Source: M3007 sp035299505 (lineage in GTDB: Bacteria; Bacteroidota; Bacteroidia; Chitinophagales; Saprospiraceae). Taken from it: 64,000 nucleotides of DNA. The translations under genes and the position numbers were made by a program. Under the pieces are notes generated by a model that did not search any database, was not told the DNA's origin, and saw only the letters and a list, made by a program, of their open reading frames with translations. The stretch is from positions 26,376 to 90,375 of the forward strand of contig DATGWL010000087.1 of the NCBI GenBank assembly GCA_035299505.1, in the 5' to 3' direction. This document shows positions 17,695-26,145 of this stretch, piece after piece (positions within the stretch are counted from its first letter, which is position 1; every line of letters begins with the position of its first letter).

Positions 17695-17778
17695 TCGTAA
17701 CCGGAAAAATTAAGCGGGGCTGCAAATTTCTCTATTTTTACCGCCCTTTCTGTTTCTATTTTTACCAAAAACAAAACC

Positions 17779-20127
17779 ATGAGAATGAGCCTGAATCGCT
17801 TTACCCTTCCTAACCTTTTTGCTTTTTTGCTCTTTTCCATTCAAATTTACGGACAAAACGCCACTATTAAAGGCGCTATAACGGATGCGCTCACTGGTGA
17901 AGCACTCTTGGGCGCAACAGTTAAATCCGGCACCTCCGGAACGGCTACCGATGCGAATGGCAATTTTTCCATCAGTCTGGCAGCTGGCAGTTATGAAATT
18001 ACCGCCAGCTATATAGGCTACACCTCCAAAACCACTACCGTTCGTGTTGCAGCCGGTGAAACCCGACAACTGGACTTTAAACTGGATAACGCCGATAACC
18101 TGTTGCAAACAGCTACTGTTACAGCCGGCAAATTTGAAAAACCACTCGGCGAGGTTACCGTCTCCATGGACGTTATCAAACCTAAACTGATTGAAAATAC
18201 CAATACAACCTCGGTAGACGAGGTTCTGGTAAAAGTGCCCGGCGTAACCATTATTGACGGCCAGGCAAGTATTCGGGGCGGCGCAGGCTTTTCCTACGGC
18301 GCCGGCACCAGGGTTTTGATACTGGTAGACGATATCCCGGCACTTCAACCGGATGCCGGTTTACCCAACTGGGACGATTTCCCGGTGGAAAATATCTCTC
18401 AACTGGAGGTATTGAAAGGCGCCGCATCGGCCCTGTATGGCTCATCTGCCATGAACGGTATCATCAATATTCGCACCGGTTTTGCCAAAGACAAACCTGA
18501 AACCAATGCAGCCTTCTTTACCAAAGTGTGGGGCGACCCAAAAGATCCGGTTAAAAAATGGTGGGGAACCGATAGTTCCGGTATTCTTCAACCCATAGAA
18601 ACCGGCTTTAGCTTTGCCCACAGGCAAAAATTCAATAAACTGGATTTTGTACTCGGCGCTTACGGACTTTATCGCGACAGTTACAACCGGGATACCTACA
18701 GCCGTTACGGCCGAATCACACCAAATCTCCGGTATCGGGTAAACGACCGGCTGACACTGGGCCTAAATTCCAATATCAATTTCGGTCGCAGCGGAAGCTT
18801 TTTCATTTGGGGCGGAGCGGATACCCTGGCCATGCAGGCCGGCGTAGGTTCCGCGTCGTATACCAAAGGCCGGCTGCGGTTTAATATTGACCCGAACTTG
18901 CAATATTTCGACCGTTTTGGCAACCGACACAAGATTTTAAGCCGGTATTTCTACATCCACAACAACAACTCCGGCAATCAGAGCAATGATAGCCGCTTAT
19001 ACTACGGGGAGTATCAGTTCCAGCGACCAATGGAAAACATTGGCCTTGTGCTTACTACCGGAGTTGTAGGTATGTACAATACCGTGGATGCAGAAATCTA
19101 CAGCAATGCTTCCTTCACGGCCCGCAACCTGGCCGGATACCTCCAGCTGGATTATAAAGCTTTTGATCGATTAAACCTTTCTGCCGGAGTACGTTATGAG
19201 CAAAATGTACAAAAAAGCCCGGACAGCCTGTTTTTCCGCAATAGTCTGCTGGGCGTTATCCCGAATGGCGAAACCAGGGAAGCCAAACCAGTGTATCGCC
19301 TGGGCGCCAACTTCCAGGCAGCAAAAGCTACCTACCTGAGGGCATCACTGGGCCAGGGCTACCGTTATCCAACTATTGCTGAGAAGTTTGTGAGCACCGA
19401 TTTCGGTGTGGGCAATTCCGTTATTCCCAACCCATATCTGGTGTCTGAAACCGGCTGGACAGCCGAGGTGGGCTTGAAACAGGGTTTCCGCATTGGAAGC
19501 TGGCAAGGCTATGCTGATGTAACGGGATTTGTGTCGGAATATCAAAAAATGATGGAATTTGTACTGGATACCATCTTTTTTGATTTCACAGCCAGCCCTC
19601 CTGCATTATCCGCGCTTTTTCAATCGCAGAATACAGGAGATACCCGTATCACCGGCTGGGAAGTTTCAGTACTTGGCCAGGGTAAACTTGGCCCTGGAAC
19701 TTTATCGCTTCTTGCCGGTTTTACCCATACAGATCCTAGATACAAAGAGTTTAGCGACTCACTTCGGATCAATGTTTACAAGGCATCAGACACTACCAAC
19801 GTGCTTAAATATCGATTCCGCAACACCTTCAAAATTGATGCAGAGTACACAGTAGAGGACTTGTCTGTGGGCGTTTCCACCCAATACAACAGCCATATGC
19901 AATCTATAGATGCCATTTTTGAATATGGTTTGCCTGGTGTAAACAAGTTCCGGACAGCCAACAACAAAGGATTTACCCTGGTAGACCTTCGGGCGTCCTA
20001 CAAACTAAATAAACACTTGAAAATCAGCGCCTTGTGTGGAAACCTGCTGAACCAGGAATACACCGTTCGGCCGGCTTTACTGGAAGGACCACGCAATTAC
20101 ACCTTACGCCTGGACTGGCAAATGTAA
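17779..20127 (+). CDS. TonB-dependent outer-membrane receptor
   Basis: 782 residues. A signal peptide (about 1-28, ending YGQ) is followed by a carboxypeptidase-regulatory-like beta sandwich (about 30-115, ATIKGAITDALTGEALLGATV), then a plug domain (about 130-235) with VLILVDDIPA and ASALYGSSAMNGIINIRT, then a 22-strand barrel ending in the usual aromatic C terminus (LRLDWQM). It imports a substrate across the outer membrane using TonB energy. The substrate is unknown; there is no SusD partner, which argues against a typical polysaccharide system. The upstream region holds two TTTCTxTTTTTACC-like copies. Confidence 0.9.
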   Translation: MRMSLNRFTLPNLFAFLLFSIQIYGQNATIKGAITDALTGEALLGATVKSGTSGTATDANGNFSISLAAGSYEITASYIGYTSKTTTVRVAAGETRQLDFKLDNADNLLQTATVTAGKFEKPLGEVTVSMDVIKPKLIENTNTTSVDEVLVKVPGVTIIDGQASIRGGAGFSYGAGTRVLILVDDIPALQPDAGLPNWDDFPVENISQLEVLKGAASALYGSSAMNGIINIRTGFAKDKPETNAAFFTKVWGDPKDPVKKWWGTDSSGILQPIETGFSFAHRQKFNKLDFVLGAYGLYRDSYNRDTYSRYGRITPNLRYRVNDRLTLGLNSNINFGRSGSFFIWGGADTLAMQAGVGSASYTKGRLRFNIDPNLQYFDRFGNRHKILSRYFYIHNNNSGNQSNDSRLYYGEYQFQRPMENIGLVLTTGVVGMYNTVDAEIYSNASFTARNLAGYLQLDYKAFDRLNLSAGVRYEQNVQKSPDSLFFRNSLLGVIPNGETREAKPVYRLGANFQAAKATYLRASLGQGYRYPTIAEKFVSTDFGVGNSVIPNPYLVSETGWTAEVGLKQGFRIGSWQGYADVTGFVSEYQKMMEFVLDTIFFDFTASPPALSALFQSQNTGDTRITGWEVSVLGQGKLGPGTLSLLAGFTHTDPRYKEFSDSLRINVYKASDTTNVLKYRFRNTFKIDAEYTVEDLSVGVSTQYNSHMQSIDAIFEYGLPGVNKFRTANNKGFTLVDLRASYKLNKHLKISALCGNLLNQEYTVRPALLEGPRNYTLRLDWQM

Positions 20128-20154
20128 CCAGTTGAGTACCTGTTTTTGGGAGAT

Positions 20155-21546
20155 ATGTACGCAATCATAGACGTTGAAACAACCGGAGGAACCGCCCGCT
20201 ACGAGCGCATTACCGAAATAGCCATTGTGGTGCACGATGGCGAGCGCGTGGTAGATACTTTTGCCACACTGCTTAATCCGGAACGCAGCATCCCCTGGCA
20301 AATCACCCAACTAACAGGCATCACAGATCAGATGGTAGCCAAGGCGCCCAAATTCTTTGAGGTTGCCAAAAGAATTGTGGAACTGACAGAAGGTAAAATC
20401 TTTGTGGCACACAATGTCAACTTTGATTACTCCTTCGTTCGCGAAGAATTTATGCGCCTTGGCTACGATTTTCAGCGCAAACAGCTTTGTACGGTACGGT
20501 TATCAAGAAAAGTGTTTCCAGGCTTGCCCAGCTACAGTTTGAGCAACCTGAAAAGACACTTCAATATCCACGCAGATAAAAGTCACCGGGCGCTGGACGA
20601 CACGCTGGCTACCACCCGACTTTTTGAGCTGATTTTGGCAGAACAGGAAGGCAAGGGCAAGGTAAAACAGTTGGTTAATCACGTTGTAAAAGAAACCAAA
20701 CTCCCGCCTGCAATAACCCTCGACCGGCTGCATGATGTGCCAGAGCAGTGTGGTGTGTATTATTTTCACAATGCCGCCGGGAATGTCATCTATGTGGGCA
20801 AAAGTTTAAACATCCGCAAAAGATTGTTCGAACATTTTGCAGATCAAACCCCGAAAGGAGAAAAACTTAGAACCGGTGTTGCTGATGTGAGCTGGGAAGT
20901 AACCGGGAGCGAACTGGTTGCCCTGTTGCATGAGAGCGCAGAAATCAAACGTTTGTTGCCTCCGGTAAATCGGGCGCAACGAACCCGCCAATACGCCGGT
21001 GCGATTTATGCTTACACAGATCTTAATGGTTATAAAAACCTGGTTTTTGGAAAAAACACAGCCAAAAACGCTAAAAACCTGGAGCTTGTAGCGGAGTTCC
21101 CTAAAACAGACAATGCGCGCAATTACCTGCAGGCGCTCGTGTACCAGCACGAGCTTTGCCACCGGTTGACTCATCTGGATGCCTCTGAACAGGCTTGTTT
21201 TCACTATAAAATTAAAAAATGCCTGGGCGCCTGCGTAGGTGAAGAAGCTGCTGAAACCTACAACGAACGAGTGGAGATAGCTATCAGGCAGGTTTCCAAA
21301 CGCCTGAGTGGCAATTTTTTCTTTATCGAAAAAGGGCGCACTGACGCTGAAGTGGCCATAGTTGGGGTAAAAAACGGAAAATATATGGGCTTTGGATTTG
21401 TGGATGTAGAACAGGGCGACCAAACCGTTTCCGCCTTGCTGGAAGTGTTAACAAGCACGTACAATGACCCGGATGCCCCTCGTATCATCCTGAATTACGT
21501 TGAAAAAAGACCTAAAGGCATCCGACGCTGGGATGATCAGGAGTGA
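20155..21546 (+). CDS. DnaQ-type 3'-5' exonuclease fused to GIY-YIG nuclease domain
   Basis: 463 residues starting at the ATG at 20155, immediately before the exonuclease motif. Residues 1-170 form a DEDDh exonuclease like DNA polymerase III epsilon: Asp6/Glu8 (DVETTGG), the HNVNFDYSF motif and a final H-x4-D (HRALDD). Residues about 195-275 form a UvrC/Cho-like GIY-YIG endonuclease (GVYYFHNAAGNVIYVGKS, NIRKRLFEHF). The last 190 residues contain a UvrC-like Cys cluster (ACFHYKIKKCLGACVG). This exonuclease-GIY-YIG architecture is widespread in Bacteroidota and Actinobacteria and is usually linked to DNA repair. The gene starts 27 bases after the receptor gene. Confidence 0.9.
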   Translation: MYAIIDVETTGGTARYERITEIAIVVHDGERVVDTFATLLNPERSIPWQITQLTGITDQMVAKAPKFFEVAKRIVELTEGKIFVAHNVNFDYSFVREEFMRLGYDFQRKQLCTVRLSRKVFPGLPSYSLSNLKRHFNIHADKSHRALDDTLATTRLFELILAEQEGKGKVKQLVNHVVKETKLPPAITLDRLHDVPEQCGVYYFHNAAGNVIYVGKSLNIRKRLFEHFADQTPKGEKLRTGVADVSWEVTGSELVALLHESAEIKRLLPPVNRAQRTRQYAGAIYAYTDLNGYKNLVFGKNTAKNAKNLELVAEFPKTDNARNYLQALVYQHELCHRLTHLDASEQACFHYKIKKCLGACVGEEAAETYNERVEIAIRQVSKRLSGNFFFIEKGRTDAEVAIVGVKNGKYMGFGFVDVEQGDQTVSALLEVLTSTYNDPDAPRIILNYVEKRPKGIRRWDDQE

Positions 21547-21550
21547 TCAA

Positions 21551-23470
21551 TCAGTTGTTTTTACCAAACTGATAAGCCAGACCAAATCTCCAGCTTCTGC
21601 CCGGCATAGGACGATACCTGAAAATTTCGTATCGTGTGTTCCAGAGGTTTTCGCAGCGAATATCCAGAATCAATCGTTGTTTAAACCAGCTGCTGGAAGC
21701 CATTAGTGTACCTGTGGTAAAGCCTGGCAATGGTTTTCCAACCACATCAGGTCTTTTTCCAGTGATCTGCTGCAGATAAGTCAGTGAGAAGTTTTGGTAC
21801 CTCACACTGAGGTTGTTTCCGCCAGAAAACCGGGAAGTGTACGGCAATTGTTTGCCCAATACATTTTCAGAACCACCATAAACAGCCACATGGGTAGTGG
21901 CCGACCATTGCCATCTGCTTGACAATGATAGGGATACCTCATCCCACTGCTCCTGCCAGCTGAATGTACCCTCCAGTCCCCTACCCCACACTTTTCGGAG
22001 GTTTCCGGGCCTGAACAAACCTGTTTCGTCTGGCTGCCAGAGAATCCAATCGTCTACCAGCATATGGTACATTCTGATTCCTGCCGAAACTGATTGGTGT
22101 GGCAACTCCCAGCCCAGATCGGCAGACCAGCCTTGTTCCGGTTTTAGGTTGATATTGCCCAAATTGCGCCAATAACGGTCGTTTAGGGTGGGAAGGTTAA
22201 AGTTTCGGGCAATGTGCATTTGGATAGCGCCAGCTTTACCTAATCCATAAACAGCTCCCAGAGATCCGCTGAATGGAGCAGCCTGAGCTTCGGCATATTC
22301 CTGCCTCAGCAAAAGCGCACCACTGAATTTCCCAATTCGCCAGGCGCCCATACCATAGGCAGACAACCGTGTTTGTCCGAACCACCTGGTGCTGTCGGAA
22401 TAACCATCAACCTGCACCCACTGATGCATGGCATTGGCTCCGGTTTTCCAGGAGACAAACTTTTGTTTCCAGTTATATTCAGTGGTCCAGATAAGTTGAC
22501 GCGATTTACTGGTATCAGTATCGCCACTGAGGTGAAAGGCCAGATTATCTTGTAAGTAGGCCAGTTTGGTGTGCAGGGCGCCGCGGGTGGCAGTTTTGGC
22601 ATCCCAATGCAGAACAAACCTGTTGGAACAATCTGTCTGCCAGGTATTTTTAGGAGCTTCGGTGCTGGATGGCGGCAATTCCCTGTAGGCCTGCTGGCGC
22701 CAGTAAGAAGTACCCAAGGTATGGACGGGATTTATTTTCCAGCTATTAAATTGCTGAAGATCAAACTTTTGTAGCGCATTATTAGGTTGTTTAGCAGGAT
22801 AAAACCTGCCATCCAACCCTTGCTTGGGAAAGGTAAAATCGTTTTCAGCCCATACTTGCATCATCCTTGCTGTACTGCTGAGACGCGTTCCACTCCAACC
22901 CAACTCAGCGCCAGCTTCCCACCTGCCGAAGCTGCCAGCAGCAGATTGTATACTCCCTTCCCAGCCGTGTCCCGGGCCTGGGATACCTTGATTGACTTTT
23001 ACACTTCCCCCCATGGCCCCGCTACTTTGAAAGGCACTTTGACCGCCAAATTGAACATCTAAATGATCTGTAGGCCAGACAGGCACAAGAGAGGCATCCA
23101 TGACGCCATTCATGGGGCTTAACAGGTTAATTCCGTTCCAAAAAACAGGAGTTCTGTTTGGGCCGGCTCCACGGATAGAAAGTGTGGATAATACGCCAGG
23201 GCCATTACTGCGCACATCGAAGGCATTTTCCCAGAGTAATCTGTCGGCCAGGGAAACGGCCATGTGTTGTGGAATGGAATCCGGCCTCCAGGTAGCATAA
23301 CCGCGTAATTCCGGCTGGCGGTTCAGTACCAACAATTCTGGTAAGGTTTTCCCGGGCAGGGAATCAGGAGCAGGAAGAGGGCTTTGAGCAGACAGAGTTG
23401 AACTCAGCAACTGGAGCACCAGACATAATGCGGGAATCTGCCCTGGTTTAAATCTGGCAGATTTCCTCAT
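21551..23470 (-). CDS. TonB-dependent receptor (BtuB-like)
   Basis: About 639 residues from the Met at 23470 (MRKSARFKPGQIPALCLVLQ), which opens a signal peptide ending in SAQ; the longer reading upstream lies inside the next gene. It has no N-terminal regulatory sandwich. The plug domain carries LSIRGAGPNRTPVFWNGI and SSGAMGGSVKVNQG. The barrel ends in FGLAYQFGKNN. The lean plug-plus-barrel form resembles the BtuB/vitamin-type receptors, though the substrate cannot be fixed from sequence. Its start overlaps the end of the upstream peroxiredoxin-like gene by 23 bases, suggesting translational coupling. Confidence 0.85.
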   Translation of the reverse strand: MRKSARFKPGQIPALCLVLQLLSSTLSAQSPLPAPDSLPGKTLPELLVLNRQPELRGYATWRPDSIPQHMAVSLADRLLWENAFDVRSNGPGVLSTLSIRGAGPNRTPVFWNGINLLSPMNGVMDASLVPVWPTDHLDVQFGGQSAFQSSGAMGGSVKVNQGIPGPGHGWEGSIQSAAGSFGRWEAGAELGWSGTRLSSTARMMQVWAENDFTFPKQGLDGRFYPAKQPNNALQKFDLQQFNSWKINPVHTLGTSYWRQQAYRELPPSSTEAPKNTWQTDCSNRFVLHWDAKTATRGALHTKLAYLQDNLAFHLSGDTDTSKSRQLIWTTEYNWKQKFVSWKTGANAMHQWVQVDGYSDSTRWFGQTRLSAYGMGAWRIGKFSGALLLRQEYAEAQAAPFSGSLGAVYGLGKAGAIQMHIARNFNLPTLNDRYWRNLGNINLKPEQGWSADLGWELPHQSVSAGIRMYHMLVDDWILWQPDETGLFRPGNLRKVWGRGLEGTFSWQEQWDEVSLSLSSRWQWSATTHVAVYGGSENVLGKQLPYTSRFSGGNNLSVRYQNFSLTYLQQITGKRPDVVGKPLPGFTTGTLMASSSWFKQRLILDIRCENLWNTRYEIFRYRPMPGRSWRFGLAYQFGKNN

Positions 23471-23975
23471 AATCCGGGCGGTCATGCGCATAACGATGTA
23501 TGTAGGAGCGAATAGTTTCGCCTTTGTGCAGAACAAAAACCCCGGGCATCTGAAAGCCATCGCCTAGATCGGGTGTTTCCAATTCGGCGCCATGACCTTC
23601 CAGTACACTGGCCTGGAATCCACGTATCCAGTTCATCAGGCCAAACAATTGTTGGGGTGTGCCCCTGGCCAAACCAAATAACTGGTAAAAGCGCTTATCG
23701 GGATCAGAGATGTGATCTACTGGGAAAAGTTTATATTTTTTGAAGAATTTTTCGGCAGTTGACAGCGTGGGGGCCATATGCACGAAGACCACCCTGATAC
23801 CCTTGTCTTCAAAAATTTTACGGCGTTGCGCCACATCACTAATGGCCTCACGGCAAAAAGAGCAGCCGAAAAAGCGCAAAAAAATCAGCATGACAGGCTG
23901 CTTTTCAGTCATTTCAGCCAACGACTCACCCGTGGTGGCCGAGGTCATTTCACTCCAAAATGAGGGCGCCTGCAT
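23448..23975 (-). CDS. Peroxiredoxin-like / SelL-related redox protein
   Basis: 175 residues of thioredoxin fold, no signal peptide, so cytoplasmic. The motif GCSFC (about 37-41) sits after the first strand (MLIFLRFFGCSFCREA), and the downstream VVFVHMAP and PGVFVLHKG segments match the AhpC/TSA-like family sometimes annotated as SelL-related. A CxxC motif there suggests a redox rather than a structural role; the substrate is unknown. It lies downstream of malate dehydrogenase, separated by a structured inverted repeat, and overlaps the following receptor gene. Confidence 0.78.
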   Translation of the reverse strand: MQAPSFWSEMTSATTGESLAEMTEKQPVMLIFLRFFGCSFCREAISDVAQRRKIFEDKGIRVVFVHMAPTLSTAEKFFKKYKLFPVDHISDPDKRFYQLFGLARGTPQQLFGLMNWIRGFQASVLEGHGAELETPDLGDGFQMPGVFVLHKGETIRSYIHRYAHDRPDYEEICQI

Positions 23976-24004
23976 GTGCGTAATGAATTGTGAACGAAAT
24001 AGGA

Positions 24005-24057
24005 AATGGATGGCCTGCAGTTTTTGCCATCATAGCAAATGATACAAGCCATCCATT
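24005..24057. repeat. 10-bp perfect inverted repeat between mdh and the peroxiredoxin-like gene
   Basis: AATGGATGGC (24005-24014) pairs perfectly with GCCATCCATT (24048-24057). Inside the 33-base loop TTTGC/GCAAA can form a second hairpin. Neither strand has a U-tract directly after it, so it is not a standard terminator. Confidence 0.7.
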
Positions 24058-24067
24058 CAAATGAAAT

Positions 24068-25003
24068 TTAGATCAGTTTCATACCATCCAGCACATCTGC
24101 CACTTCTTTAACCGCAGCAGCAGATTTGTGGAGGAGTTCCATTTCATCTTTTTTCAGACGAAGTTTAACAATTTCCTGAACGCCTTTTTTACCCAGTTTT
24201 ACCGGAGCGCCTACGAAGATATCTTTGAGTTTGTACTGGCCATTCAGGCGAACACAACATGGGAAAATGCGCTTTTCGTCTTTCAGGATAGAGATTGCCA
24301 TTTGAGCAGCGGCAGCTCCCGGTGCGTACCAGGCAGAAGTCCCCATCAGATTTACCAGCTCACCACCACCTACTTTGGTGCGTTCGATGATAGCTTCCAG
24401 CTTATCTTTTTTAATCATTTCTGTCACGGGGATACCGCTAACAGTGGTGTAACGTGGCAGTGGCACCATAGTATCACCGTGGCCGCCCATGAGCATTGCC
24501 TGAATATCTTTTGGAGATACGTCAAGAGCTTCTGCCAGGAAGGCGCGGTAACGTGCAGTATCCAGCACGCCTGCCATACCAATCACGCGCTTATCGGAGA
24601 GGCCGGAAGCTTTCCAGCAAGCGTAGGTCATTACATCGAGTGGATTGGATACCACAATAATGATCGGGTTTTTGGTGTATTTGAGAATGTTTTCTGTAAC
24701 AGAAACCACAATTTTGGCATTGGTAGCGATCAGGTCATCGCGGCTCATACCAGGCTTGCGTGGAATACCTGCCGTAATGATAACGATATCAGAACCTGCA
24801 GTAAGTGCATAATCGTCACCACCGGTAACGCGGGTGGAGTAACCGTCTACCGGAGCCTGCTGCCACATATCCAGGGCCTTTCCTTTGGCCATATTTCCCT
24901 GAATGTCAATGAGAACCACCTCATTCACGATGTCTGCGTGCGCCAGAACATTAGCGCAAGTAGCGCCTACATTACCGGCGCCTACTACTGTTATTTTGCT
25001 CAT
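24068..25003 (-). CDS. mdh: Malate dehydrogenase
   Basis: 311 residues; interconverts malate and oxaloacetate with NAD in the TCA cycle. It belongs to the LDH-like MDH group: the dinucleotide motif GAGNVGATCA (8-17), the substrate loop IPRKPGMSR with Arg82 (the residue that selects malate over lactate) and Arg88, LDTAR with Asp148/Arg151, and the catalytic His175 in GGHGDTMVP. Length is normal. A TATTTTTG promoter element lies 71 bases upstream. Confidence 0.96.
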   Translation of the reverse strand: MSKITVVGAGNVGATCANVLAHADIVNEVVLIDIQGNMAKGKALDMWQQAPVDGYSTRVTGGDDYALTAGSDIVIITAGIPRKPGMSRDDLIATNAKIVVSVTENILKYTKNPIIIVVSNPLDVMTYACWKASGLSDKRVIGMAGVLDTARYRAFLAEALDVSPKDIQAMLMGGHGDTMVPLPRYTTVSGIPVTEMIKKDKLEAIIERTKVGGGELVNLMGTSAWYAPGAAAAQMAISILKDEKRIFPCCVRLNGQYKLKDIFVGAPVKLGKKGVQEIVKLRLKKDEMELLHKSAAAVKEVADVLDGMKLI

Positions 25004-25073
25004 TCGTTAAGGCTGTTATACTCTGTCTGTTCAACAGAATGATGTTGTAAAAGAATTGTGCGGAAATGCGCCG

Positions 25074-25081
25074 CAAAAATA
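25074..25081 (-). promoter_or_regulatory. -7 element (TATTTTTG) upstream of mdh
   Basis: The minus strand reads TATTTTTG followed by CGGCGC, fitting TAnnTTTG, 71 bases before the mdh start; a leader of about 60 bases is implied. Confidence 0.45.
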
Positions 25082-25163
25082 GAGACCGCAAGCGGTTTTC
25101 TTGACATAACTGCGTAAAAAAAGCTGACAATTGGCGGCATTTCGCAAGATATCGCTCTTTTTC

Positions 25164-26099
25164 TCAAAAGCCGGGGATCTGAATCGTATCTACTGAAACG
25201 GCATAACCGGAAAAATTGCCATAACCGCCCACAATATTGTTAAAAACCGCATCGGGATCGCTCAGTGGCAGATTATTACTTTGCCGTGACAGGGAAAGGT
25301 GATATTTATAAAATTCTTTAGACAGGGTGCGCCATTCCACAAAGATCTTCCTGGGGCGTTCATTTTCCGGATCAAAAGGAATTCGGGCTACCAAATCGAG
25401 GGTTTTTCGTCCATCTGCCCAAAAGTTTTCGTTGATCAGTACCACTGGCTCCGGAATATCGTGTAGTAATGAAAATGTACGGCCATCCGCCAAAAAGTTG
25501 GTTTGACCTTGCTCGGAAAAATCAATAAATGGCGGATCAAAAGACTCGTACACATCCGTTTCATGCGTCAAATTGAACGCAAAATACCGGTCAGTCACTG
25601 GCAAATACGGCAAACTGAGTGAAATAGGCACCCTAAGCTCACTGAGTCCGTCCATTGAAGGAACAATGTACACATCAATGGGCTTAAGTGAAACAGGTTC
25701 GGGCTTGATATGAGGCGGTATTTCACTGGATGACTGAATGGGCGGGTAACCCGGCACCCTTACACTGAAGGAGTATCTGGTACCTTTTTCTGCAAATTGG
25801 TCTTTGTTGCTTTCCCAGTACATAATCTTGTCTGTCACCGTCGTGTCTGGAATCAGCCTATCCCAAAATTGTCCGTTTTCAGATAAGGTGGCAACAACAT
25901 CTTTTCGTACTATTTCCGTTTTACCGCCATCGTTTACCGATTTACTCAGGGTAATTTTTGCCCTAAAATTTTGTCCTTCCGTAAAATGACACACCACCAC
26001 TAACCTGGGAGATTCCTCCGGCAAGTCAATAATCACTTCTTTGGCGCAACCTGCAACCAGTAAGCCTAGCATAGTGAATATCAAGCGTTTGTGCGGCAT
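25164..26099 (-). CDS. DUF4249 lipoprotein
   Basis: 311 residues from the Met at 26099 (MPHKRLIFTMLGLLVAGC), a lipoprotein signal with lipid-acceptor Cys at 18 (LVAGC). A longer reading to 26189 runs into valS and is less likely. The mature part is beta-rich and typical of DUF4249: it begins KEVIIDLPEESPRLVVVCHF and contains the ATLSENGQFW-type strand and a late WRTLSKEFYKYHLSLSRQ helix. DUF4249 proteins are usually encoded beside TonB receptors; none is adjacent here. Role unknown; it lies 46 bases downstream of valS. Confidence 0.85.
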   Translation of the reverse strand: MPHKRLIFTMLGLLVAGCAKEVIIDLPEESPRLVVVCHFTEGQNFRAKITLSKSVNDGGKTEIVRKDVVATLSENGQFWDRLIPDTTVTDKIMYWESNKDQFAEKGTRYSFSVRVPGYPPIQSSSEIPPHIKPEPVSLKPIDVYIVPSMDGLSELRVPISLSLPYLPVTDRYFAFNLTHETDVYESFDPPFIDFSEQGQTNFLADGRTFSLLHDIPEPVVLINENFWADGRKTLDLVARIPFDPENERPRKIFVEWRTLSKEFYKYHLSLSRQSNNLPLSDPDAVFNNIVGGYGNFSGYAVSVDTIQIPGF

Positions 26100-26145
26100 T
26101 TTACGGCGTTTATTTGCGGGCTGAATTGGTTCAATTTTAGCAACT

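Noticed and set aside
17710..18348. 212-residue minus-strand open frame
   Set aside because: Antisense to the TonB receptor start and runs across its promoter region; no domain.
24128..25042. 304-residue plus-strand open frame
   Set aside because: Antisense to malate dehydrogenase; no domain or promoter, Phe/Cys/His-rich composition typical of a shadow.
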